Origin: Paralithodes platypus
Taxonomy: Eukaryota; Arthropoda; Malacostraca; Decapoda; Lithodidae
Assembly: GCA_032716605.1 (NCBI GenBank)
Contig: CM064485.1
Location: 30,557,697 to 30,621,696, forward strand
Direction: 5' to 3'
DNA: 64,000 bases
In this document: piece by piece, positions 12,744-23,143 of the stretch
Position numbering within the stretch: the first letter of the stretch is position 1
Layout of the letters: each line of letters begins with the position of its first letter
Translations under genes and position numbers: made by a program
The notes under the pieces: generated by a model
Seen by the model: only the letters and a program-made list of their open reading frames with translations
What the model was told of the DNA's origin: nothing
The model's database searches: none

Positions 12744-15466
12744 TTATTGAAGAAGAACTGGCAGGGGATCATCAATGACATCATTGCTGTCTGAGTCAGA
12801 AGCAGGATGAAGGGTTGACACCTCACATTTATTGCATCTCTCCTTGTACCGCTGATGACACGCACCATTTTTCAAATCAGCGATAAGACTTACTGATGGC
12901 TTCCAGTCAGTACATTTAACTCCTTGTCGAGCAATTGCTTGTTTTGCTAGGAGTCTGTTAGCAATGGTAGTTGCCAGGAGTCTATTAGCTTGTTTTGTCT
13001 TAATGATGTTAACTTGGGAGAACACTCTTTCTACGCAAGCTGATGAGTGAGGCAAGGCTAAAAGGCCACACATAAGTCTTGAAAGTACTCCAAATTTCAT
13101 CTTGTTACAGCTATCTTTTACCTGTTTCAGTTCACTCCAAAATGATGTGGCTGTCTGAGTGAGGTTTTGCACAGTTTCCTTGGCGTACATTAGACTTTGC
13201 CACTCATCTTGTAAAGTATCCAATTCCTCCTCTTTGACAATCATGGGAAAGTGTACTGCGAGGCTGATGATGGAAGTCATTCTGTGAGGTGGCAGAGCAA
13301 CTTTAGGATAAAGATATTTCAACAGAGCAATAACGGAGTCCTCTTCAAAGGGGAACCTCTTCTTCATTTGTAGACACAGTTCTACTAGGAACTTCCTGCA
13401 GTCCATGAAGAATCTTTTCTGTGTAGCACTGTCATGCAGTGGCTCCTTAACCTGACAAGCGTGAAATAGACCTAGGGGCTAGGGTAGTTATTTGTGCATT
13501 TCTAGCCTTGGATTCTGACAGAATTCGTTATATTTACAATATAGAGCATTATTTGTTTTCGGTATGCTTTTATTTTACATATATGATGTATATATGAACC
13601 TTCAAGAGTGCTAAAATAAGTGGGAAAAGCATTTGGGTGGTGAAAAACGAAGATATTGGCCACCCGGTCATAATCTCAGGCAAGAGAGAGCCACAGGCAA
13701 CCCTCCTCTCTCGCTGTCTGTGAGGTAACTGAGACGAGCGGGGCGGTGTGGGCCGGTGTCTGGGTGTTGCATAACGATCTTTTCTGCAACCCACTTGTGC
13801 TACATTATCGCGGGAGAGAAAAATAACCGATAAATGATGATAATAAGAGGAAAAATAGGTGATAATTGAGGAGGGGAGGGAGGGGGGAATAAGGTGGGGA
13901 AGGAGGGGAGGTGGTGGGTGAGATTTACATGGATGAGTACTGGAGGGGAATTATCTCACCTAGAGACAAATTCCTTTGTTTTGATAGGCCCTTTTTTTTT
14001 TTGGAAGGCTTTTTTATGGTCTTGCTTCCGTGAGGCCTATCGCGTTCCCTATAGGAAGCCTTCCGTGAGGCCTATCGCGCTTGCCGGGTTAATTAGCAAT
14101 GCATGACATCGACCACCAAGGTTGAGTTTCTCTAGGTTTTTGTATAATGAGGTGTCAAGAGGATTGATGTTGGATAACTTCTCTGTAGCCAAAACTTCAT
14201 CTTGGATAAACATGCCAAGGATGCTTCTGTACTCCCCCAGTAATGGTTGAGTAAAGTGTATCAAGTCTATAATGCTCTGACTGGAACTCCAAATTCATAT
14301 TGTCAACTTTACCCAAAATATAGTTGAGAAAAAATAGCATGTGTTTTGTTCCACGGTTAACCATAACTTTGTAAATTTCAGCTACACCATCGAGCTTCAC
14401 TGCATCTGTTTTCATTTCCCCTTGGAAAAACAAGACTAACGCATCCCACTGCTCTAATACGCGGGAAATTACTTTTCCTCTCGATAGCCATCGGGTCTGG
14501 GAAAGCTTTAACATCCTGTGTTGTAGACTATGGGTAATGTCTTGAAATACTTGGAACTGGTGAATGCGCTTGCTGCTACGTGCAAAATAACAGCAGGTGT
14601 CTCTCAGGAACTGCTCCAGAAAGGAAGGTAAGGTGCTGCAAGTGTGGCTAGCACATAAGGCAAAAAAATGACAAATGCATCCCAGAACAAATATACATGG
14701 GACATCATTTCTCAGATATGCTTGAAAACCATTTTTCGTGCCTAACATGGTGGAGCAATTATCACTTGCAAAGCCAATGACATTAGAAAGGGGTATGTTT
14801 TTCTCTGAGATCAAATTCTTCACAGATTTATATAGATTTTCAGCACTAGCTTCATCAACTTCTATGATGTCTAACAATGCATCAGTTACTTTACACTTCT
14901 TACTGTCATAGTACCTCAGCATCACTGCAAGAATCTGACACCGAAATATCCATGCTTTCATCAATCAGCAGCGAAAACTTGTTTTCTTGACATACCTTGG
15001 ATAAATCACATCTTTCCTCCCATGCAATTCCATCCTGCATTACATAGGCTGCCTTTGTTTTCTAAAGTGTCATATTCTGGGCTATGTCACACTCGGGGAA
15101 CATCTTCTTGATTACAGGCAACAGATAATCAACTTGAGAGAAAGGCGTGCCATGTTCTGCCATAAAACCCGTAAGCAGCAACTCGGCACGGTGCACTTTT
15201 TCTTTCATATCAGGTCCAGTCTTTTTTACAATAAACTTATCAAGTACAATCATTTTTTTCTTGGCCGCAGTGCTTTTTCCGTGCTTTGCTGAACTGCTGT
15301 GACTCAGTAAGCGTGATTTATTGCAGTGTTTTATTGTTATGTTGCACACACTGCATACTGCACCATATTTATCTGAAGGATCACGGCACAACCATGATTT
15401 CAGTTCCTCGTCTTGTAGCCACTCCTGCTTGAAAGCCTGCTTATACCAGACTTTAGTTTTTTTTCG
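12744..15466 (-). pseudogene. hAT transposase (ZNF862/KIAA1586-like), broken
   Basis: Reading from 15466 down there is an N-terminal Cys/His zinc-finger segment (CSVCNITIKHCNKSRLLSH...KH), a first Asp region (SLLIDESMDIS), a second (IGFASDNCSTMLG, about 14770), a middle domain (CHFFALCASH, LSQTRWLSRGK) and the hAT C-terminal dimerisation block with SSACVERVFSQVN (about 13040-13000). This order is diagnostic of hAT-superfamily DNA transposases of the ZNF862-like type. The frame is broken by a TAG at 15062-15064, by frameshifts near 14940 and 14240, and by a 638-bp TTAA-flanked insertion (13451-14088). The ends (TIRs, 8-bp TSD) were not found. A decayed element, not a host gene. Confidence 0.85.
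13451..14088. mobile_element. 638-bp TTAA-flanked piggyBac-type insertion inside the hAT gene
   Basis: TTAA at 13447-13450 and 14089-14092 flanks the insert. The ends are imperfect inverted repeats, CCTGACAAGCGTGAAATAG and, complemented, CCCGGCAAGCGCGATAGG. Near the right end the word CCGTGAGGCCTATCGCG is repeated twice. Removing the insert with one TTAA restores the hAT reading frame exactly (minus-strand ...HALLI then KEPLHDS...), showing a precise cut-and-paste insertion. No transposase inside. Confidence 0.85.
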
Positions 15467-16725
15467 GGGTGGAGTATGGTCAGCACTGTAGCTGGGTAAT
15501 TCGTCATCAGCGAATTAGTTGGTTCTTACAGATTGGAGTGTTCAAACGAAAAAAGCGTGTGATGAGTACAGTACAAAGATATCGATCACAAGGATTCCAA
15601 CTAGCAACTGGCCGCTGGCGTGGCATTAGGCTGAGTAAAGTAGGGGACAGGAATCATTCAGGATTTAGGAACTGTACGCGTATACACGGGAACGGCCGTA
15701 CAGGACGGGTAGTGTGTGTGTGTGTGTGTTGAAATTACTACTAATGTTTCTTCAAGCAAAAGTGCATACTGAATCAATTGAACATAATGAAAAATCTAGA
15801 TTTATGGACTTTTATTAAAAAAACACCCAGAAACCCAGCTCACATTGAAAAAAACCCAAGAGTGACAACCCTGGTACTAGTCCTGACTCCTGACAAGGAT
15901 AGTAAATATAGTATAGTAAGGATGGGGCACTCAGCGTTAATTTTTTTTATTGCCCGGGCTCGCCACGACGGTAGCACCTCTAGCGGCCGATAGGAAACAC
16001 TACTCTTGCTGGCGTACACTTCATCTCAATAACCATACATATTACTCTTTATGCTGAAGATAATATCAGTATGATAATATCACTTGTGTATAAACATCTA
16101 TAAGCGATTTTGAATACATAAGATAAAAAGAAAGGAAATAATTAAGAAAAATAAATGTATACCAAGAATGAAATAACACAAAATAGTAAATGCGGTCTTC
16201 CTCTAATCTTGCCGCTAATAGCCATTTTCCACGGATTGGGAGGGACCTTTGGAAATTAGGGTGATTAAAAACAGGGTATCAATAAACCACCCCAATTCCC
16301 AGGGCCTTGCTAAGCTAGGACATCTGGGGAGAACGGCCCGTTTGCACTATAGCGGTAAACAAAATAGCAAAATGTTTTGTTTTTTAAGACAATTTAAGCT
16401 ATTCTGATATGTTTACTGCATGCATGTAGAATATGAGTAGAGTTAAGACCGTATAACCTGTTTGGCCTTTTGAGACAATATGTATATGTACGTACCACAT
16501 GTAGCCTATATATATATTTGTTTATATATAGGCTACTTAGGCTATATCTCGATAAATAGTCAAATCAAATATAATCGTTACCCAGACCATTTGGTAGTCG
16601 ATTTTGTTTTACTAGTAGGCTAATACACATGAACTTTGTTACCAATTATCTTGCTGCAGAATTAATAGTTTTATGAATAATGTTCAAAATTCAATATAAA
16701 TGAATGCATCAGCTATCCCCATCAA
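15467..16725. other. Upstream hAT flank and intergenic DNA
   Basis: Probably includes the hAT 5' end, whose limit I cannot see, and a (GT)n tract at about 15710-15730. A/T-rich beyond that. No gene recognised. Confidence 0.5.
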
Positions 16726-16740
16726 TTAACCCACTGAGCC

Positions 16741-16812
16741 CCAGCGACGACACGTTGTCGTCGGCAATGTATGGAACGCTAAACCACAGCGACGACAACG
16801 TTGCGTCAGCCA
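16741..16812. promoter_or_regulatory. Subterminal palindromes of the piggyBac left end
   Basis: Two inverted repeats lie just inside the TIR: CGACGACA-CGT-TGTCGTCG at 16745-16763 and a second, imperfect one around GACGACAACGTTGCGTC at about 16791-16807. In the 438-bp MITEs the same positions carry palindromes with different stem bases. Candidate transposase-binding or structural sites. Confidence 0.6.
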
Positions 16813-16929
16813 CTAAAACCTCTATTATTCGGCTCGTATGGTAGAAAATAGCTTGAGAATGGTAGGGGATATACCGTAGAGTGTTGCCGAACAGGGACGG
16901 TACGCGGGAACCGGCCAGCCAGGCCGCGC

Positions 16930-17245
16930 GGGTGGTGGTGGGCGGATTAGTGGCGCCACTTTACCCACTTATTTCACCGCGACTTTGGACCTTATTTACT
17001 CCCGTTCTATGGTCGCTATAGGCTTGAAATTTGTGTGAGACACACCTTCGGATGTACGCATTACTTGACCATGGTCAGCTATCCCCCAAGTTTTGCCAGG
17101 CGGGTGGTGGTGGGCGGATTAGTGGCGCCACTTTACCCACTGATTTCACCGCTAGTTTGGACCTTATTTACTCATGTCCTATGGTAGCTATAGGCTTGAT
17201 ATTTGTATGGGATATTCCTTAGGATGTAGGCAATGTATGGGAACA
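16930..17245 (+). repeat. 172-bp tandem duplication upstream of the transposase
   Basis: The block starting GGGTGGTGGTGGGCGG at 16930 recurs at 17102 with scattered substitutions. The period is 172 bases. It lies between the piggyBac TIR and the transposase reading frame, so it belongs to the 5' leader or promoter region. Confidence 0.85.
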
Positions 17246-17327
17246 CCCAAATCTAGGTTTGTTGGGACAAGGGACGTGCGTGACAAAGAAAAGTCAGTTT
17301 ACCCATACATCTCGCGAGTGCAACACC

Positions 17328-18102
17328 ATGTCGGATTTACCACGCCGTTACCCACGCAGGGGAATATCCCTGGCCGATGCCATGGCCATACTTGACGAGA
17401 GTGATGTGCTTGATAGTGACACTGGATCATCAAATGACGATTCAGAGGACGAATATAGTCCCACTTTGGCCGAGATAGATGACATGCATGAGGAGGAACC
17501 CTATCTCCCCATCTCTGAACGGTACGCCAGGTTACAAGAAAGGGAGGAGAGTAGCTACCGTTCCCCCGCTCCCCGTGACAGTGGAGTCCCCAGCAAGTTG
17601 GGAAGAGAAAGATGAGGATGAGGAAGATGACCCAGACCACATGGCCTTCCTCAACATTCCACCTTCTCATCGTAGGGCTGAGAAGAGAAGAGGTGAGGAT
17701 GAGAAGGAGGAGGAGGAGGATGAGGTGGGTCAAGCTCCAACACCACACGTGCCTCGCCGTGGTGCTCCCCCTCCGCGTTTACCTTCCCCACCATCCTGCA
17801 TTCCCTCTCCACTAAAAGCGCCAACCCCTAACACTTTTTATGGGTTGCACAGGGGTGCAGCCATATTAGCAGCGCAGCCATTGACTTCTTCTTCAGAAGC
17901 AACAGATGAGGATATGCCTGCCCTAGAATCATCTCCACCACGCCACCCACACCGCCCCGCACGTCGCCTGTTTCCCTCATCACCCCGGATTGACTCGCCC
18001 CCACCATCACCTCCCGGACCACACCATACTCACCTGTACCTTCTCCTCAGCCTGGGACCTCCCACAGACACCATCACCGCCTGCGTCGCCACAACACCCT
18101 GA
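17328..18102 (+). pseudogene. piggyBac transposase N-terminal region, split across frames
   Basis: An ATG at 17328 opens a plausible transposase N-terminus (MSDLPRRYPRRGISLADAM, then an acidic Asp/Glu/Ser stretch), which stops at 17613-17615. The next frame (about 17560-18102) continues with acidic and proline-rich low-complexity sequence, and the catalytic frame takes over near 18050. Two +1 shifts are needed to join them. The shifts lie in disordered, low-complexity sequence, so true decay, introns (a pyrimidine tract ending in CAG lies near 18050) or assembly errors are all possible. Confidence 0.55.
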
Positions 18103-19927
18103 TCGTGCGCAATGCCCTATCAACATACGTAGGCGTGCCCGTGGTCCTGTGCGTGGGCGTGGCCGAAGGGCTGCTAAGGTGACCCTAATACGCCCCACCC
18201 CTGGTGGTGCGAGAGCAAGGGCTGGGCCGGCTCGACCAAGGCCGAGGTTGAGGGCAGGGGCAAGAGGGGCAAGAGGCATGGCAAGAGGCAGGGCAGGGCC
18301 CTCCCGCCGCCCTGATGGTGACTCCCCTCCTGACGACTCTGACGACGAAGGTTCCGCTCAACTTGACGTGTGGGATTGGGTTGATGGAGACAACTTTGTG
18401 CCCACCGACTACAACTTTGTGGGCGCTGGGATTGCCGGCCCTACGCTCCCAAACCAGGGGCGGCAGACCACGAGACTTGAAATCTTCAGGCAGTTCTTCA
18501 CTACAAATCTCGTGGCTCTAATTGTTGACCAGACCAACTGGTACAATTATTATTTCATGGCTGGGAAGGAGCAGTCAAAATACTCTGCAAGGCTGTCCTG
18601 GTCCTCCCTAGATGTCCCAGAGTTCTACACATTCTTGGCCATTGTCATGCTGATGGGTGTCAAAAGGAAATCCTCCTTAAAAAAGTACTGGTCCTGGGAT
18701 CCCCTCGTCCGAACCTCTATTTTTGGCCAAATAATGAGCAGAAATAGGTTCACAGCCATAATATGGAACCTACATTTCATTGACAGCCTGGCAGCCCACA
18801 CCAGAAACCAGGATCAACCCCGAGCTATGAAGGACCCCATGGAGAGGATAAGACCCATCTTCGAGTACCTGAAGGTGAAGCTTGCTGCCGCCTTCAAACC
18901 CCATCAGAAGCTCATTATTGATGAGAGTTTGCTGCTGTGGAGGGGGAATATTGGCATCCGGCAGTACATGCCCAGCAAACGACATCGATATGGCCTGAAG
19001 ACCTTTGTGATGTGTGACTGTCTAACCGGTTACATCCAGGACCTAATTCTGTATATGGGCAAGAAAACAGAATTGGTGGAAACGAGGACATACGGAATTT
19101 CTGGGGCCGTCGTCATCACCATGCTCCAGGGCTACTTGGATAGGGGCCATATACTGTACCTGGACAACTGGAACACCAGCCCCTCCCTTGACAAGTTCCT
19201 GCATAGCCGCACTACAGGAGTCTGTGGCACCGTCAGGAGGAATCGGATCTTCATGCCCGAACTACCACCCAGGCGGGAAAAGGGTTCCATCATCCACAAG
19301 CAGGCTAACAATGTCCTCATGTTGTTCTGGATGGATAACCGGGATGTGAATGGCCTCACAACAGTCCACCGTTCCATCTTCCAAGACGGCAGACGTCGTG
19401 ACAGAGCAACTGGCGAAATTATCAAGAAACCTTTGGCCATCTGTGATTATAACATCAACATGCGGCTGGTGGACAAATCAGATGCTGTCATCTCGTCATG
19501 TGAGTGTGCGAGGAAGACGATGAGGTGGTATAAGAAGTTATTCTTCCACCTCCTCGATCTCACCCTCTATAACAGCCATATCCTCTACTCAACAATCACC
19601 GGCAAGCAGGAAACGATGGAGAACTTCTGCATCGAGTTGTCCAGGGAGATGTTGAGGGAATACATGGCTGCCCCCCACTTCCTGCAACACCCCGCCCATC
19701 TACGGCCAGCAGCAGAAGGGATTGCCAGGCTGACACAACGCCACTTCCCTGAATATGTGCCGCCCACAGAACACAAAGACAAACCCCGAAGAAGGTGTCA
19801 TGTGTGCCGCAACACAACACAGAGGGAGCCTGAGAGATCAGATACCAGGTGGATGTGCAGAGAATGTGATGTTGGACTGTGTCTCCCAGACTGCTTCAGG
19901 GAGTATCACACCCTTGAGCATTTCTAA
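17990..19927 (+). CDS. piggyBac-family transposase, catalytic domain and C-terminal Cys-rich domain
   Basis: The 645-codon frame encodes a DDE_Tnp_1_7-type transposase that cuts and pastes at TTAA. Residues 1-133 are basic/proline-rich linker. The conserved domain begins near residue 134 (DYNFVGAGIAGPTLP). The catalytic acidic residues are visible: D311 in LIIDESLLLWRG, D392 in LYLDNWNTSPSL, and D495 with D498 in MRLVDKSDAVISS, matching the D-D-D(+3)D pattern of the family. The C-terminus (about 603-645) is a Cys/His cross-brace zinc domain (CHVC...CREC...CLPDC...H). The region is uninterrupted. The ATG used lies in the linker; the native start is probably 17328 in another frame. Possible AATAAA signals lie at about 20173 and 20203. 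Confidence 0.9.
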   Translation: MTRPHHHLPDHTILTCTFSSAWDLPQTPSPPASPQHPDRAQCPINIRRRARGPVRGRGRRAAKVTLIRPTPGGARARAGPARPRPRLRAGARGARGMARGRAGPSRRPDGDSPPDDSDDEGSAQLDVWDWVDGDNFVPTDYNFVGAGIAGPTLPNQGRQTTRLEIFRQFFTTNLVALIVDQTNWYNYYFMAGKEQSKYSARLSWSSLDVPEFYTFLAIVMLMGVKRKSSLKKYWSWDPLVRTSIFGQIMSRNRFTAIIWNLHFIDSLAAHTRNQDQPRAMKDPMERIRPIFEYLKVKLAAAFKPHQKLIIDESLLLWRGNIGIRQYMPSKRHRYGLKTFVMCDCLTGYIQDLILYMGKKTELVETRTYGISGAVVITMLQGYLDRGHILYLDNWNTSPSLDKFLHSRTTGVCGTVRRNRIFMPELPPRREKGSIIHKQANNVLMLFWMDNRDVNGLTTVHRSIFQDGRRRDRATGEIIKKPLAICDYNINMRLVDKSDAVISSCECARKTMRWYKKLFFHLLDLTLYNSHILYSTITGKQETMENFCIELSREMLREYMAAPHFLQHPAHLRPAAEGIARLTQRHFPEYVPPTEHKDKPRRRCHVCRNTTQREPERSDTRWMCRECDVGLCLPDCFREYHTLEHF

Positions 19928-20285
19928 ACGAGTGTACTCAAAGACTGCGATAAAAGACGCTATGAAGTGTGTGTGTATATAAACCTAGTGTAAATAATAA
20001 ATATACAAAGTGCCGAACACAATATGTAAGTGAGATTGACACTCAAATATACGTATAACAGTGACGGACACCAATAAGTGTAAATATATACTATTTCTAA
20101 GTCAAACGTGCGTAAAACAATGTGTGAAACTCATATTTTATAACTATAAAACATATGATAAAGTAATAAACTGAATAAAGAGGGGAAGTGACATGAAAAC
20201 TGAATAAAGCCGGGGAGTAAGAGAGAAAGGCAAGAAAAGGGAAAGTGTTGGGGGCGTGTGTCAGTCAGCTGGGTGTGTGTACGCG

Positions 20286-20545
20286 CGTGCGCTCTGTTAT
20301 AGCCTACGTGAGTTGCAGTTGGGATGTGTGTACATGCTTAGATTGATATGCAGGATTCGAAGTTGCATAATAAATCGTAGGCAGTGTCCACCAACCTTTA
20401 ACTGTCTTCGTGGTGCGATGTATAAGGTGTTGATTTTCGGTGTGAGCATCCTGGGTTCGAGTTCACGGACTGCCACATGTGTTTGTAAAATTTCATTAAT
20501 CGATTTTAGGAGTATTGTTGGTTGTTGGAAGGAACATAATAATTG
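20286..20545 (+). repeat. Single copy of the 327-bp repeat
   Basis: This segment matches the unit tandemly repeated at 21957-22832, including a B-box-like GGGTTCGAGTTC near 20453. It differs at several positions from the array units and lacks their spacer. Confidence 0.8.
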
Positions 20546-21586
20546 TCCGAGACCATGATGGCCGCCAGTCTCCATGGCAACGGGGACGCTCACCGGTTTT
20601 GCCACTCGTGAGCACTTATCAAACTTATATCTAAGCACTAATCGCACTATTACTTCACTTATGGTGACATTATGTGATACATGTTGGAAGTACAACATGT
20701 GATCACTCCTGTCGGGAATTTAGATAAAGAGGTTAAATTGCATATCACTGGTACATGAAATATCCCAACAAATAGTTATAATATAATTACCAATGACGTA
20801 GTCGATGGGTGTAATCCAGTCCCCCACACACGGCTAATTCAATTGCATGACATGTAGGAATGTTCACATAATACAATATCGATACAATGAACTTAGCTTA
20901 GAGGGCTGGTGATGTAGGACTGTTATTATAGATTAGTATTTGTAGCACATGGTGAACTGTGGGTTGAGTCAAAGCCGGGGGGGGGGGTAGATGTTGGCTG
21001 TATGGTGTTGATTGAGAGATTAAAGGGCCGGCGTCCGATCGCTTCGCGAAATTACATATGGCTGCCGGCTCATAATAATTATAACCCATAACTTGATTTC
21101 ATGATACATCTAGAGCTGATGTAGATATTTATACATTACAGTTAATATTTAACCTATATTTAAGAATAAACTACAATACACAAAGAACCAGCCGAAATCG
21201 TACATGCGATACGATACCGCCAAATTCAAATGTCCTATTGGACCTAAAACTGTCGGGATCATTACCCTATTCCCGACAACTCCCATAACCGAACTATATG
21301 GGCCATGGCCAGTTCGGTCACAGGGAGTATTCGAAAACACAGAGTTAATTATCTATTTGTCATTATTATTAGGTTATTAGTCCTTTAACTATTTATTTGT
21401 CTCTATAGCCTATTATTATACTGGCAACATACCTTCATACCAGGGGTCATAAATATATCCAAATAAGTCCTGTGGGACCATGAAATAGCTATTATTGGAC
21501 AAGAAAAATATTTTGTTCATCCCTCCACTGGAACATCAACAACAATGTCAACAACGTCAGTCAGTGTCGCCGTCGGCAGTGTGCAG
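20546..21586. other. piggyBac 3' flank or insertion, nothing recognised
   Basis: Non-coding A/T-rich sequence with a G-run near 20980. No recognisable gene or complete repeat. Confidence 0.45.
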
Positions 21587-21955
21587 TACTGCCAATACGC
21601 ATAGCGACTTCCGCTAGATCTAGAGACCTTTACTTCGATCTAGCAGCAATGACTTACAGTAGCGGTTTGTATTTAAACTTTTGTTTTGACATTTCAGAAC
21701 AATTTCGAAGTGATATTATATGGATTTTGCCAATTCATATTTCTAGTGGTATTTATCATGTCTTGCATCTAACTGTACTGCCAATACATATAGCGACTTC
21801 CGCTAGATCTAGACCTTTACTTCGATCTAGCAGCAATGACTTACACTAGCGGTTTGTATTTAAACTTTTGTTTTGAAATTTCAGAACAATTTCGAAGTGA
21901 TATATGGATTTTGCCAAGTCATATTTCTAGTGGTATTTATCATGTCTTACACACA
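21587..21955 (+). repeat. 189-bp tandem duplication
   Basis: The block from TACTGCCAATACGCATAGCG at 21587 recurs at 21776 with small deletions and substitutions. The period is 189 bases. It directly abuts the 327-bp array. Confidence 0.85.
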
Positions 21956-21956
21956 T

Positions 21957-22832
21957 GGGATGTGTGTACATGCTTAGATTGATATGCAGGATTCGAAGTT
22001 GCATAATAAATCATAGGCAGTGTCCACCATCCTTTAACTGTCTTCGTGGTGCGATGCATAAGGTGTTGATTTTCGGTGTGAGCGTCCTGGGTTCGAATCC
22101 ACGGACTGCCACATGTGTTTGTAAATTTCATTAATCGATTTTAGGAGTATAGTTGGTTGTTGGAAGGAACATAATAATTTATATTGGTTCAGGGGTAATT
22201 TATCGAGAGGACTTCCCTAGTGGTTAAGGCCTCATTAATTGCTCTTTCCATTCACATATGCATAGCCTACGTGAGTTGCAGTAGGGATGTGTGTACATGC
22301 TTAGATTGATATGCAGGATTCGAAGTTGCATAATAAATCGTAGGCAGTGTCCACCATCCTTTAACTGTCTTCGTGGTGCGATGCATAAGGTGTTGATTTT
22401 CGGTGTGAGCGTCCTGGGTTCGAATCCACGGACTGCCACATGTGTTTGTAAATTTCATTAATCGATTTTAGGAGTATAGTTGGTTGTTGGAAGGAACATA
22501 ATAATTGATATTGGTTCAGGGGTAATTTATCGAGAGGACTTCCCTAGTGGTTAAGGCCCCATTAATTGCTCTTTCCATTCACATATGCATAGCCTACATG
22601 AGTTGCAGTTGGGATGTGTGTACATGCTTAGAATGATATGCAGGATTCGAAGTTGCATAATAAATCGTAGGCAGTGTCCACCATCCTTTAACTGTCTTCG
22701 TGGTGCGATGCATAAGGTGTTGATTTTCGGTGTGAGCGTCCTGGGTTCAATCCACGGACTGCCACATGTGTTTGTAAATTTCATTAATCGATTTTAGGAG
22801 TATAGTTGGTTGTTGGAAGGAACATAATAATC
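21957..22832 (+). repeat. 327-bp tandem array (2.7 units) with tRNA-like B box
   Basis: GGGATGTGTGTACATGC starts at 21957, 22284 and 22611, exactly 327 bases apart. Each unit holds the promoter-like B box GGGTTCGAATCC (decayed in the third, GGTTCAATCC) before CACGGACTGCC. The spacer contains CTAGTGGTTAAGGC, which resembles a tRNA A box. It may be a SINE amplified in tandem, or a young satellite. Confidence 0.85.
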
Positions 22833-23110
22833 TAACAATATATGCTAGCGGATTTAACTTCAATTGGTAACCCTCCCGCTCGAGTCGTCTCGAAGAAAAT
22901 CGATAATGGTGGCACTTTAGTAAACAGGCCAATATTACTCGGTTTATATAAGTTTATTATGAAATATAATTTAGTATTATGGTAAGTTGGCTACCTACTA
23001 TTGTTTATAAGATATAGTAAGTACAGTGATGATAAGTAAATTATTATATATCTGCTATTTCGGTCATTTATTTTATTTTTTATTTTTTTGAAAGTCATGA
23101 ACAACTTTAC

Positions 23111-23143
<33 letters not shown>
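22833..23143. other. Non-coding flank ending in a (TA)n target tract
   Basis: No gene seen. The final 23 bases (about 23121-23143) are (TA)n, the target into which the LTR retrotransposon inserted. Confidence 0.55.

Noticed and set aside
17299..18279. Minus-strand frames opposite the piggyBac N-terminus
   Set aside because: They are shadows of low-complexity, GC-rich coding sequence with no recognisable motifs.
20256..22797. Repeated small frames in the 327-bp array as a gene family
   Set aside because: They track the tandem repeat unit and a tRNA-type B box, and have no coding signature.
21957..22832. CRISPR array
   Set aside because: The repeats are hundreds of bases long with no short unique spacers, and the window is eukaryotic.
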